NCBI GenBank assembly: GCA_018434075.1
Contig: JAHDQA010000010.1
Location: 1-64,000, forward strand
From: Tissierellaceae bacterium
GTDB lineage: Bacteria; Bacillota; Clostridia; Tissierellales; Tissierellaceae
Direction: 5' to 3'
Length of the DNA stretch: 64,000 nucleotides
The position numbers were made by a program, and so were the translations under genes. Every line of letters begins with the position of its first letter. Position 1 is the first letter of the stretch. The notes below the pieces were generated by a model. It ran no database searches and was not told the origin of the DNA. It was given only the letters and a program-made list of their open reading frames with translations. Positions 35,892-46,200 of this stretch are shown in pieces.

Positions 35892-36748
35892 AAGCATTGC
35901 TTATAAGAAATATGAAATTGTTTTTTCGAGACAGAGTGCAAGTTTTTTATTCACTTCTTTCAGTATTAATTATAATTGGCCTGTATGGACTTTTTTTAGG
36001 TGAAAACATTAGTTCTTCAATGGGCGATTATGAGGGAACTAGATTTTTAATCGATAGCTGGATAATTGGAGGATTATTAGTTGTAACACCAATGACTACA
36101 TCATTAGGCTCATTGGCGATAATGGTCGAAGATAAACATAATAAGATTATTAAGGATTTTGCTTCATCGCCACTTACTTCAAGAACCTTGATGCTAAGCT
36201 ATTTTTTAAGTTCTGCATTTATTGCTCTGATTATGTCCACTATTACATTGCTATTAGGCGAAATATATATTGTTTTAAATGGAGGTAATTTTTTAGGGTC
36301 TAAAGATATAATATTCGCTTTTGGGCTTATGCTACTAACGGTATTAACATCAAGTTCAATGATGCTGTTTTTTATCAATTTTTTTAGTAGTATGAATGCT
36401 TTTGCTGCCATGAGTACTATAGTTGGCACGTTAGCTGGATTTTTAACTGGCATTTATGTCCCTATAGGAGTCTTGCCTCAAACAATACAGACGCTAATAA
36501 AGATATTTCCATTGTCCCATTCGGCAGTGCTTTTTAGAAATATATTTATGGAAAAACCAATCGAGATAACATTTAAGTTAGCGGCAAAGGAATACATATA
36601 TAATTTTAAGTTTGAAATGGGGCTTATATATAATTTTAGAGAGAGAAATATGAGTTTTTCCCAGCATATAATAATTCTAGTGGTAACTGCTTGCATTTTC
36701 TTTGCATTGTCTGTGAAATTATATAATTTTAGAAGAACGGAAAAGTGA
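35888..36748 (+). CDS. ABC-2 type transporter permease
   Basis: A 286-residue membrane protein of the ABC-2 family with six hydrophobic segments and the conserved GFLTGIYVPIGVLP loop before the fifth helix. It starts with TTG at 35888, overlapping the TGA of the ATPase gene (TTGA), with AAAGGAG upstream. This gives tight coupling. Exports lipid-like, drug or peptide cargo in related systems. No cargo clue is visible. Confidence 0.88.
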   Translation: MKALLIRNMKLFFRDRVQVFYSLLSVLIIIGLYGLFLGENISSSMGDYEGTRFLIDSWIIGGLLVVTPMTTSLGSLAIMVEDKHNKIIKDFASSPLTSRTLMLSYFLSSAFIALIMSTITLLLGEIYIVLNGGNFLGSKDIIFAFGLMLLTVLTSSSMMLFFINFFSSMNAFAAMSTIVGTLAGFLTGIYVPIGVLPQTIQTLIKIFPLSHSAVLFRNIFMEKPIEITFKLAAKEYIYNFKFEMGLIYNFRERNMSFSQHIIILVVTACIFFALSVKLYNFRRTEK

Positions 36749-36811
36749 TTTAGATGTGTAAATCAAGTTACAATGGGTAAAATAGAAATAGTAAATTAGG
36801 AGGTGTTTTTT

Positions 36812-37219
36812 ATGTTATACTTTGCATATGCAAGCAATTTAAGTAAAAAATACATGGCTAGTCGTTGTCCAAATGCATTGCCACTTAAAAAAGTAGTACT
36901 TAAAAATTATAAATTGACATTCAATGAATTAGCGGACATAATACCTTCTGAGGGCGATGATGTAGTTGGGGGCTTGTATCTAATATCAAAGCAAGAATTA
37001 GAGAAGCTTGATGTTTTAGAGGGTTATCCAGATTTATACGATAGAATAGTAGTGGAGCTTGAAGACGAACTTGGAAACAAGTATGAGGCATTAGCTTATA
37101 CAATGGTAGAAAAGAGTTTACAGGCACCACCTGATAACTATTATAAAATTTTAGTTGAGGGTTACAACGATTGGGGCATAGAATTGGAAAGATTAGAAAG
37201 AGCTAAAAATATGGAGTAA
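36812..37219 (+). CDS. Gamma-glutamylcyclotransferase-like (AIG2/GGCT fold) protein
   Basis: A 135-residue protein. FAYASNLSKKYM is the family's substrate-binding loop, and the catalytic Glu is in LDVLEGYPDLYDR. GGCT enzymes release 5-oxoproline from gamma-glutamyl amino acids or amines. A GTG at 36803 is in frame but lies within AGGAGG (36798-36803), so the ATG at 36812 is the start. Followed 13 bases later by the gamma-carbonic-anhydrase-like gene, so probably cotranscribed. Confidence 0.83.
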   Translation: MLYFAYASNLSKKYMASRCPNALPLKKVVLKNYKLTFNELADIIPSEGDDVVGGLYLISKQELEKLDVLEGYPDLYDRIVVELEDELGNKYEALAYTMVEKSLQAPPDNYYKILVEGYNDWGIELERLERAKNME

Positions 37220-37232
37220 TGCGGAGGTTGGA

Positions 37233-37736
37233 ATGATAAAAGACTTAAAAGAACGAAAGGCAAAAATTCATTCATCAGCATTTGTTGCAGAGAGCGCTGA
37301 TGTAATAGGTGATGTAGTAATAGGTAAAAATAGTAGCATATGGTATGGTGCAGTTGTTCGAGGAGATATAGAAAATATTGAGATTGGAGAATATACCAAT
37401 GTTCAGGATAATGCAGTAGTTCATACTGAAACAAATATTCCTACTAAAATTGGTGATTATTGCGTTATAGGACATAATGCTATAATTCATGGTTGTACTA
37501 TTGGCAACAACACATTAATTGGCATGGGAGCGATCGTACTCAACAGAGCCGTAATAGGAAATAATTGTATAATTGGAGCAGGAACGATAGTCACTGAAGG
37601 GAAGACTATACCAGACAATTCAATGGTAATTGGGATTCCTGGTAAGATAGTCAGGAATGTTACAGAAGATGAGATAATTTCAATAAAGAAAAATGCATTA
37701 AGATATAGCGAATTGTATAAAAAACATATAGACTAA
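37233..37736 (+). CDS. Gamma-carbonic anhydrase-like hexapeptide protein (YrdA/PaaY family)
   Basis: A 167-residue left-handed beta-helix built of hexapeptide repeats such as IGDVVI GKNSSI. Metal-binding His are in NAVVHTE and VIGHNAIIHGC, matching the trimeric zinc or iron site of gamma carbonic anhydrases. Many homologues show no measured anhydrase activity, and acyl-transfer or thioesterase roles are also claimed. It lies between the GGCT-like and phosphoglucomutase genes. Confidence 0.85.
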   Translation: MIKDLKERKAKIHSSAFVAESADVIGDVVIGKNSSIWYGAVVRGDIENIEIGEYTNVQDNAVVHTETNIPTKIGDYCVIGHNAIIHGCTIGNNTLIGMGAIVLNRAVIGNNCIIGAGTIVTEGKTIPDNSMVIGIPGKIVRNVTEDEIISIKKNALRYSELYKKHID

Positions 37737-37797
37737 TTAGCTTATCTTTGCTATAGTTTTCTTGAAACAACAGACAACAATTAATGGAGGGAAAAGA

Positions 37798-39489
37798 ATG
37801 GACTACATGGAGAAGTATAAAATGTGGATTGAAGATCCTTATTTTGATGAGCAAACAAAGTCAGAGTTAATGAATTTAACAGACGAGAAAGAAATTGAGG
37901 ATAGGTTTTTTAAGGATCTTGAATTTGGGACAGCTGGGTTAAGAGGAAAACTTGGTGCAGGTACAAATAGGATGAATGTATATACCGTATCTCTTGCTAC
38001 ACAAGGATTAGCTAGTACAATTCTTAAAAGAGGCGAAGAGGCTAAAAAAAGAGGAGTCGCAATAGCTTATGACGTCCGAATGTATTCGGACAAATTTGCT
38101 GAAATTGCAGCTAGAGTGTTAGCAGCTAATGGGATTAAGGTATATTTATTTGATGATATAAGACCAACACCAATGTTATCTTACACAATTAGAAAGCTTG
38201 GCACAATTTCAGGTATAGTTATAACTGCAAGCCATAATCCAAAAGATTATAATGGTTATAAAGTATATTGGGAAGAAGGTTCTCAAATACTAGATGAAAT
38301 AGCAGATGAAATTCTTTCTGAAATTTCAAAAATTGGTCATTATAAAAATGTAAAAATGATAGATTTTGAAGAAGCAAAAAATAAAGGCTTAATTCAAATT
38401 CTAGGTAAAGAGATAGACGATCAATATACTAGAGAAATATTAAACATGACCATAAACGATGAAAATGTTGATAAAGACATAAAAATTGTCTATACTCCAC
38501 TAAATGGAACTGGGAACAAACCTGTTAGAAGAGTTTTAAAAGAGAGAGGCTTTAACAACATTATAATTGTTCCAGAACAAGAGAACCCTGATCCTACTTT
38601 TGCGACTGTAGGGTATCCTAATCCAGAGGATACTAAAGCATTTAAATACGCAAGAGACCTTGGGCTTAAAGAAAAAGCCGATTTACTATTAGCTACTGAC
38701 CCTGACTGCGATAGAGTTGCTATTGCGGTGATGAACGATAAAGGTGATTATACCTACTTAAATGGGAATCAGACGGGAGCTTTGTTGGTAAATTACATTG
38801 TAACTCAAAGACATGCCAAAAATGATTTGCCATCAAATGCAGCAATTGTTAAAAGCATAGTTACTGGAGATTTGGGAAAAGCGGTTGCAAGTAAATATGG
38901 AGTAGCAACATTTGAAACTTTGACAGGATTTAAGAATATATGCGCTAAAGCCAATGAGTGGGACATTACAGGTGAGTACAAATTTTTGTTTGGATATGAG
39001 GAAAGTATCGGCTATGTTTATCAAGATTTAGTAAGAGATAAAGATGCCATTGTTTCTTCAATGCTTGTAGCCGAGATGGCTGGATACTATAAGAACAAAG
39101 GCATGTCATTGTTGGACGTACTTGAGAATATGTACCATGAATATGGCTATTATGCAGAGAAGCAGATATCAATTGTTTTGGAAGGAATTGAGGGGCAATA
39201 TAGAATTAAAAGGATGATGGATGATATAAGACATCAACCTATCATGTCAATAGGTGAGATGATGCTTAAAGACACAATCGACTATTTAAGAGATGAAACC
39301 GATGCAGGGAAGTCAAATGTATTGAGATTTTTCTTGGACGATGGATCATGGTACGCGATTAGGCCATCAGGGACTGAACCAAAGATTAAATTATATATCT
39401 ACACTATAGCAGAGACTAAAGAAGAGGCAAATGAAAAATTAAATCTGATAGAAAAAGTAATTTTACACAGAATGGAATCTGTCAATTAA
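37798..39489 (+). CDS. pgcA: Phospho-sugar mutase (phosphoglucomutase, PgcA type)
   Basis: A 563-residue enzyme. The phosphoserine is in TASHNPKDYNG, the Mg site in TDPDCDRVAI, sugar recognition in FGYEESIGY and phosphate binding in IRPSGTEPKIKLY. It interconverts glucose 1- and 6-phosphate. A TTG at 37762 is in frame, but GGAGGG before the ATG at 37798 and the homologous N-terminus DYMEKYKMWIEDPYFDEQ decide the start. It ends at a strong terminator. Confidence 0.93.
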   Translation: MDYMEKYKMWIEDPYFDEQTKSELMNLTDEKEIEDRFFKDLEFGTAGLRGKLGAGTNRMNVYTVSLATQGLASTILKRGEEAKKRGVAIAYDVRMYSDKFAEIAARVLAANGIKVYLFDDIRPTPMLSYTIRKLGTISGIVITASHNPKDYNGYKVYWEEGSQILDEIADEILSEISKIGHYKNVKMIDFEEAKNKGLIQILGKEIDDQYTREILNMTINDENVDKDIKIVYTPLNGTGNKPVRRVLKERGFNNIIIVPEQENPDPTFATVGYPNPEDTKAFKYARDLGLKEKADLLLATDPDCDRVAIAVMNDKGDYTYLNGNQTGALLVNYIVTQRHAKNDLPSNAAIVKSIVTGDLGKAVASKYGVATFETLTGFKNICAKANEWDITGEYKFLFGYEESIGYVYQDLVRDKDAIVSSMLVAEMAGYYKNKGMSLLDVLENMYHEYGYYAEKQISIVLEGIEGQYRIKRMMDDIRHQPIMSIGEMMLKDTIDYLRDETDAGKSNVLRFFLDDGSWYAIRPSGTEPKIKLYIYTIAETKEEANEKLNLIEKVILHRMESVN

Positions 39490-39499
39490 TTAAGATCAT

Positions 39500-39531
39500 A
39501 ACAATGGAGAGCGTTAATGCTCTCCATTGTT
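39500..39531 (+). terminator. Intrinsic terminator after pgcA
   Basis: A 13-bp perfect stem (39500-39512 with 39519-39531), six-base loop, then GTTTTTTG. Confidence 0.93.
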
Positions 39532-39599
39532 GTTTTTTGAAAAATATAGTGCTATAATGTTTAGTGTGTCTAATTACATATTAAGTGAGGCGAAGCAGT

Positions 39600-40967
39600 T
39601 TGAATGAAAGTATTATAAAAGAAAATAAGAGAAATGAGATTTTGAAGATAGCGACACCAGTTTTTGTTGAATTACTATTAGGTACTTTATTTGGCATGGT
39701 AGACATGATGATGTTGGGACATTTTGGTGGGCATGAAATATCAACTGCATCTATTGCAGCAGTAGGTATAACAAATCAATTGATTTTTATTGGACTTTCA
39801 CTAGTGCAAGCACTAAATGTTGGCGCTACTGCTATGGTTGCCAGATACATTGGAGGGAAAAGAGAAGATAAAATTGAATCTGTTGTGAAGCATATCATAA
39901 TATTAACTCAAGTCTTATTGGTAGTACCTATATTAATTCTTGGATTAGGATTTACAGAGGAGTTGATGCACTTTTTTGGAGCAAAAGTAGATGCAATTGC
40001 AATCGGAAAAGATTATTTCAAGATAGCTACTTTAGGATTTGCTTTTCAAAGCTTTAATTTTTCAATATTTGCAGCTCTAAGAGGCGCAGGCGATACTAAA
40101 ACTCCTATGAATATAAATATAAAAGTAAATTTATTAAATGTAGTTGGGAATGCAATTTTAATATATGGTTTGTTTGGGATAAAGCCATTAGGCATTAATG
40201 GAGCAGGTATATCAACAACTTTTTCTCAATTTGTCGCGTTAATTTTCGTTATAAATCACCTTAGAAAAAGTCATAGCGTAATAAAGCTAAACATTAAAGA
40301 CAAATTTCATTTTGATAAGGATGTCATATACAATTTAATCAAAATTGGACTTCCAGCATCATTAGAACAAATTGCTTTCAGACTAGGGGTTCTGTTATTT
40401 GTAAAAATAGTTGCTTCTTTAGGCACTGTAGCATATGCTACTCATCAAATATGCTTAAATATTTTGAATTTATCTTTTACTCCGGGTCAAGCTTTTGGCA
40501 TAGCTGCCTCGACTCTTACTGGCAGAAGTTTAGGGTCAGATGAACAAGATGAGGCAGAAGCATACATAAAAGAATGCCAAAAAATCGGAGTAGTAATATC
40601 AATATTTATGATGATAATGTTTTTCTTTTTTGGCAAATATGTAGCAATGCTTTATTCAGATGATCCAGCTGTATTAAAGGAAGCTGCTAAAATATTGAAA
40701 CTAATGGCTTTTACTATGCCATTTCAATGTTCACAACTAATCCTTTCAGGTGGGCTAAGAGGAGCAGGGGATACCGTTTGGACGTTGATATCCACTTTTG
40801 TAGGGGTATTAGGCGTAAGAATTATAATTGCATATTATTTAGTTTTGGTACTAAAGATAGGACTAGTTGGAGCATGGATAGCTGTGTTCATAGACCAATT
40901 TACTAGATGGTTAGTTATTACGTTGAGATTTAGGACGAATAACTGGAAATATATAGCATTAAGATAG
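39600..40967 (+). CDS. MATE family efflux transporter
   Basis: A 455-residue MATE exporter with FVELLLGTLFGMVDMMMLGH near the start, SFTPGQAFGIAASTLTGRSL in the middle and QCSQLILSGGLRGAGDT late. The family-typical start is reached by TTG at 39600 with GAGG nine bases upstream. A GTG at 39585 would add five residues. It has no partner gene. It overlaps the convergent flavoprotein gene tail by nine bases, with no terminator between. Confidence 0.88.
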   Translation: MNESIIKENKRNEILKIATPVFVELLLGTLFGMVDMMMLGHFGGHEISTASIAAVGITNQLIFIGLSLVQALNVGATAMVARYIGGKREDKIESVVKHIIILTQVLLVVPILILGLGFTEELMHFFGAKVDAIAIGKDYFKIATLGFAFQSFNFSIFAALRGAGDTKTPMNINIKVNLLNVVGNAILIYGLFGIKPLGINGAGISTTFSQFVALIFVINHLRKSHSVIKLNIKDKFHFDKDVIYNLIKIGLPASLEQIAFRLGVLLFVKIVASLGTVAYATHQICLNILNLSFTPGQAFGIAASTLTGRSLGSDEQDEAEAYIKECQKIGVVISIFMMIMFFFFGKYVAMLYSDDPAVLKEAAKILKLMAFTMPFQCSQLILSGGLRGAGDTVWTLISTFVGVLGVRIIIAYYLVLVLKIGLVGAWIAVFIDQFTRWLVITLRFRTNNWKYIALR

Positions 40968-42008
40968 ATAGAGATCTTTTTTAATATTGTCTGCAAAATT
41001 TTTAGCGATCGTTTGTATATTGGGAATTTTATTGATGTATCCTGGGTCATTTGCTGTCACTTCTAATGAGAAATACGGAGGCAACTCAAAAGTCTTATTT
41101 ATATTTAGGCTGCTTATCAATTGTTTAGAAAGAGCATCAGACCCAGAATAACCTGAAACAACAACTCCAAAAACTCTTTTATCATAGAATTTAGTTTTTC
41201 TAAATAAGGCAGTTAACCTATTTATTGTAGCAACAATGTTTGCGGTGAGCATATCATTATAGTTTGGGCATAAAAATACTATAGTAGAAGAATCTAATAT
41301 TGAAGGGTATACTTCTTCTACTATAATTCCACCATAATAACATTTTGATTGTTTGCCAAAATATTTACAAGTTTTATATCCGCAACCTCTACAGTCTGTT
41401 ATTTTCCCATTTCCTAAGTTTATATCTTTTACATATAAATCTCCTAAATTATTCTTAACCATTTCCCAAAGCATAAGCGTATTTGATGTTTCCTTATTTG
41501 AAGAATGAATTGCGACAACATTTTTATTCCGATAAAATTCTTGTTCGGAAAAAAGTTTTCTTCCTAGTTCTTGAGATTTCATGAGGAGTATTTCTTCTAG
41601 AGGGAGATTGAATATTTTTTGCATAGCAATAAAATTGTCTAAGTTTTCATTGGCTTCAACTATTGGCCTTCCAGGGAACCTGCAACCCAATCTGTTCATC
41701 AAGTATATTACTTGTTGTGCATATGTCTTTGTAAAATTATTGTAATTACTATGAATTAGTATACTAGCTTTAGAATTCATTAAAGAATCTAACCCCTTTT
41801 GAGTTAATTTATCTAGTATTAAATTTAAATTATTATTTGTACCGATAGAATTTAATTCTATTGCCAATAGTATATTTTTATTGCTTAAATCGCAATCATC
41901 AGTTATATCGTAAATTCGAAGCATATTATTATCTTCTACTGCTGATTCTATCATTCTACATAGCATTTCACTTGGATTCGATGGTATTATTAATATATTT
42001 TCTTTCAT
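40959..42008 (-). CDS. FMN-reductase-like flavoprotein with cysteine motif
   Basis: A 349-residue protein. The C-terminal part (about 160-349) resembles NADPH-dependent FMN reductase/iron-sulfur flavoproteins, with VVAIHSSNKETSN at the first phosphate loop, a cysteine cluster DCRGCGYKTCKYFGKQSKC and VVVSGYSGSDAL later. The N-terminal 150 residues look like a separate alpha/beta region without a family I recognise. The four cysteines could hold an Fe-S cluster or act in redox. It is the last gene of the sdaAB-sdaAA operon run and overlaps the preceding dehydrogenase-like gene by ATGA, so the two are coupled. Confidence 0.7.
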   Translation of the reverse strand: MKENILIIPSNPSEMLCRMIESAVEDNNMLRIYDITDDCDLSNKNILLAIELNSIGTNNNLNLILDKLTQKGLDSLMNSKASILIHSNYNNFTKTYAQQVIYLMNRLGCRFPGRPIVEANENLDNFIAMQKIFNLPLEEILLMKSQELGRKLFSEQEFYRNKNVVAIHSSNKETSNTLMLWEMVKNNLGDLYVKDINLGNGKITDCRGCGYKTCKYFGKQSKCYYGGIIVEEVYPSILDSSTIVFLCPNYNDMLTANIVATINRLTALFRKTKFYDKRVFGVVVSGYSGSDALSKQLISSLNINKTFELPPYFSLEVTANDPGYINKIPNIQTIAKNFADNIKKDLYLS

Positions 42009-43243
42009 ATAATGCTCCTTAGTTCATTAAAAGATATTTCAATTCTTTGTCTCAGTTTATAATCTAAATTGTTCTGTTCAATTTCGATTCCGGAATTAGT
42101 TAGCCTCATTTTACTTCCAAAAAAAGCATCTTTCATCAAAGTTGAACCATAAAAAAAGTCACCTCTTATTGTTGCGAGTATTGACAAAGCTCCAGATGAT
42201 AAGCTTGGGGCTACATAGGGTTTAAAGCCTAATTCTCGAACCTCTATATTTGCATTGACACATTTTTGTGTTAACAGCTTTGATTTATCATCGTCATAAT
42301 TAATGATGCTGTCAGCAACAACTAATCCACTACCATGAGGGCCAAAAACTCTACCCTCATTTTTATAATGTAGAAGTGCAGGATCTTTTTCTGCGTAGTA
42401 CACTGCTCGTGCATTCATGACACCTAAACCATAGCCAATGATTTGATTAGAAGCTAGACCATAAAAATCAAATTTACCATTAGCATCTTTATTGCTCGAC
42501 AAAAATGCAGCCTTGCATAATAGCTCTACGGGATCGCTAACAACTGCAAATATTCCTTTAAATTTTTCATTTCTTGCCTTTATAGCATACTCAGAAACTA
42601 TTTTGCTATTTTCTTCGAATTGAACCATCCTATAATCGCTTAACTTTTCACCGATTTTAGGAATACCTTTAGATGCACAGAATACAAACATGTCGCATTC
42701 AAACAACTCATCTTCATTAAGAACTTTAATTTTTGGGAAACGATCTACATCAAAAGGAACTCTAATCTGTTTTAATTCCCTTTCCCATCTCATTAATTTG
42801 TTTTCATTTCTATCGTAAATACCAATTTCAATGTCTTCTCCTAACAATACTAAACCTACAAGCAAAGTGCTTCCTACATCTCCTAATGCCATGACATTTA
42901 TTCTCCATTTATTAGGAAGTTTTTTCAATTCATCTTTCCATGTAGGATAATTTGTGTTAATTGATTTTATTTTTCTTTCTGCTATTAGTTTTTCAATAAG
43001 TGGACTAATAGAATAATCAACAAAATCATTTTTGTAAAGCAAATTGACAGATTCATCTTTAGAAAACAACTGTGATACATCATTCAAACAAAATGCCCTT
43101 CTTGAATTTAATGGATTTTTAGGATTAAGATAATAAACTGTTTCATCAACAGAATCAAAGAATGTTTTCTCTTCTACTTGTTCAAGCTCCTCATATTCGA
43201 TTGTTGAAAAAAGTTTATTATCATTAAATTTATAATAATGCAT
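42005..43243 (-). CDS. Lactate/malate dehydrogenase-like protein
   Basis: A 412-residue protein. After about 110 residues without known similarity, a Rossmann fold begins (INVMALGDVGSTLLVGLVLL), continuing as in the LDH/MDH family with FVFCASKGIPKIG and FAVVSDPVELLC. FGPHGSG stands where the family has its GxHG catalytic loop. The substrate-binding Arg positions cannot be assigned safely. It lies 19 bases after the giant multidomain gene and overlaps the flavoprotein gene. A 2-hydroxyacid oxidoreductase is likely, with unknown substrate. Confidence 0.72.
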   Translation of the reverse strand: MHYYKFNDNKLFSTIEYEELEQVEEKTFFDSVDETVYYLNPKNPLNSRRAFCLNDVSQLFSKDESVNLLYKNDFVDYSISPLIEKLIAERKIKSINTNYPTWKDELKKLPNKWRINVMALGDVGSTLLVGLVLLGEDIEIGIYDRNENKLMRWERELKQIRVPFDVDRFPKIKVLNEDELFECDMFVFCASKGIPKIGEKLSDYRMVQFEENSKIVSEYAIKARNEKFKGIFAVVSDPVELLCKAAFLSSNKDANGKFDFYGLASNQIIGYGLGVMNARAVYYAEKDPALLHYKNEGRVFGPHGSGLVVADSIINYDDDKSKLLTQKCVNANIEVRELGFKPYVAPSLSSGALSILATIRGDFFYGSTLMKDAFFGSKMRLTNSGIEIEQNNLDYKLRQRIEISFNELRSII

Positions 43244-43262
43244 TTATACCCTCCTCTTAACT

Positions 43263-46200
43263 TTATGGTGATTCAAGTCTTTTTAAATAGACTAGGTCTT
43301 TTTTGATAAAATCTGATGGTTTCATGAAATTCTTTGCATAATGATTTTGGTCTATATCTGGTATTCTAGGTGTAAATAGTACTTCACCCAATGTATTTAT
43401 GTTGAGATTTTTTTCGTTTATTTCTTGATATACTTTTTCAATTTCATTAAATATCAATAGAGTGTTTTCTAAACATATTTTTGATAATTCAAATACCTTT
43501 TGATTTAAGGAGTCTTTAATATATTTAGGATATACATAAGGCAGCAAAAGATTGACGCTGGTTAATAAATTACTATCCGATTGCTCTCCTTCTATCATAT
43601 CTCCACCTAAGAACGGGTATTGGGCACTTTCATTTAACCATAATTTTAGATTGGGTATAAAATAAGCGCTATCGACATCTAAATTCATCAGTTGAGCCGT
43701 TTCTTTACCCCTACCTGACAGAATGCCAACTAATAATTTAGATATTTTTACGTCTTGTTCTAGTAGATGAGGAGCCACTATTTGCAATCTGTATCCATTA
43801 TGTAATATGTCATCCACTAAAATTACAGGTCTACTGTATGATTTAATTACTTTACACTGCTCTTTTAGAGACAAATAGTTTGGAAAATTTCTTATTGTAA
43901 AGCTTTCCACATCTTTTGAAAACTGTTTTTCGGTGTGAAGAGTTTTAGTAACAGTATTTGGCACTAGAGTTTTGTTTAATATAATTCCGAAAGGGACACA
44001 CATTTTTTTGCCAAGCTTGGTCTTATTGGAATCTACTGTCGAGACATTATTTTCATCACAAACTTTTTGAATGAGTTTTGAATATATCATATCTTTTGAA
44101 AAAGTTATCACTAAATTGCCTGGATATAAATCCGCTACGGCTTTTTTTAGCCTATTTCTTGTCAAGCTGATTGCTTTTAAAATTTTTGGTTCAGAGCTAT
44201 ATGGTGATTTTAGCATATTTTCCAAGTCTAAATTAAGGCTGATAGGGTTATTCATATCTACTAGATAAATAGGGCTATTATCGATTGCAAAATCTGTTCT
44301 TAAAAATCCTTGAAGCTCAATACACTTTTGAGCTAACTCATTGTTTCCATTTATTATGCTATTGTAATATATACAATTATTGTAGTCTCTGTTTATTGCG
44401 ATAGATAATGATTCATTTAAAACCATTTCCATATAAGTTTCATCAAAATTTTTTGAAAAAAGGCATGAGATAACCGCTGTTCTTCCATTTGAATTTTTTC
44501 TTATATATTCTGTAATATTCTGGTCTTTAAATTCTTCGAAAAGTCTCGAATGCCTTACCCAGTAAAATATTGAAAAAGCAAGTGGTTCAGAAGTGTTAGA
44601 TTCAGTCAGAAGAACAATCCTATAACTGAGTTTATCTCTAACTTTTATTAGATTATCCTCGTTGATATATGATCCAAAGCTATTGATTAAAAAATCTACA
44701 AGCTCATCATTTAAATCTCTATAAATACTTACATTTATCTTTTTAGTCTCTATTAATGATTTATAGAGAGGCTCTCTTATATATAACTTAAAATTCCTTA
44801 TATACTCAGCCGCCATAGGATCTATAAGCTTTGATATATCACGATTTTGATCTATGTAATCCCTTATTTTTGTCGAGCTAATATCCTCATATTGAGTAGG
44901 AAGCGACAATTCAATTACATTTCCCTTTATTTTTTTTAAGGCATCTTTTAGTTTATTTTCTTCAAATGAAGGCAGTGCAGAAGTTCTGCGATCGAATACA
45001 AGATGAGAAAAATTCAGAATTTCCTCATTTACTTTGTAAGCTGAAGCGTTTAGTATTACATCTGTGCCTACTGCCAAATAAACTTCCTTTGTAGTAAAGA
45101 TATTTTTTAATAGTTCTAGATCATTTTTATTGCTTATATTTATCGGCATGTCTGTTGGGAAAATGTAAATACCATCCTCTTTAGATACTGTCATGTTGAT
45201 TATATTTCTTCGAAACTGATGAGCTTCTGTTCTTTTGGACCATGAAAATTCATCAACGGCCAGGAATACTTCAAAGCCGAGTTTTCGAATTTCTTTTGCA
45301 ATTTGTCTATGACTTAGGCTAAAAGGATCAAATGCACCAGGAAAGAATGCAACTTTATCGAAGGATTCTATTGATAAATCGACTTTTTCAAATTCACATT
45401 CTAATATATATTTGTATATTTTGTTTAAAGATGCGGCATTACTGTAAAAAACATAATTGTTTTCAATTTTATCCTCCACGAGCGTAAGCAATTTCTTAGA
45501 GTATTTCGTAAACAACAGCTTTTTCTCTTGTAATGGCATATTCTTTGAACTGAATATTTGATTAGATATAACTGTCAATGACTCTATCTTTAGCTCATCT
45601 TTATAAGAAGACAGTGGCATAAGCAAAATGCTAAACAGCCTATATAGTCGTTTGTTATTAATTTCCATATCTTCAGGGAAAGAATTTTTATAATTATGAT
45701 AATTCTCAATGGCTATACCGATGGTGTTTAATAATAAAATACATGTTTGAGGCTCGGAAACTTTAATCTTATCTTCTAGGTCATCTATTATTTCATCTAA
45801 TTCTTTGGGTCTTAAGTACAAAAAGAGCTTGCCTAGATAGTTTGGAATGAACTTAGTAAATTGATAGTTGTCCATCTCAAGAGCTCTTAGAAGTTCAATA
45901 GCAACATCATTTCTTTGTTCTAAGGATAGCATAGGGAAAATTGACAAAAGAGTATGACCACTGTAATTTCTGACTTTCTCTATTGCACTTACTTTTAATA
46001 GATTGCAAAAGTGAATTGCCGTATGCATACCTGTTTCAACAGGATTTTTTTTGACTTGATCGTATAAAATATCTATGTTTATTTTTTTGTAAATCCAGCC
46101 AGTTGCAGTTTTCAAGTTTTCCAAAAAAATCTCTGAGATATTGGTTTTATCAGTTTCAAAATTATTTTCCAGCAATAGTTTCAATTCAGGGGATATATTT

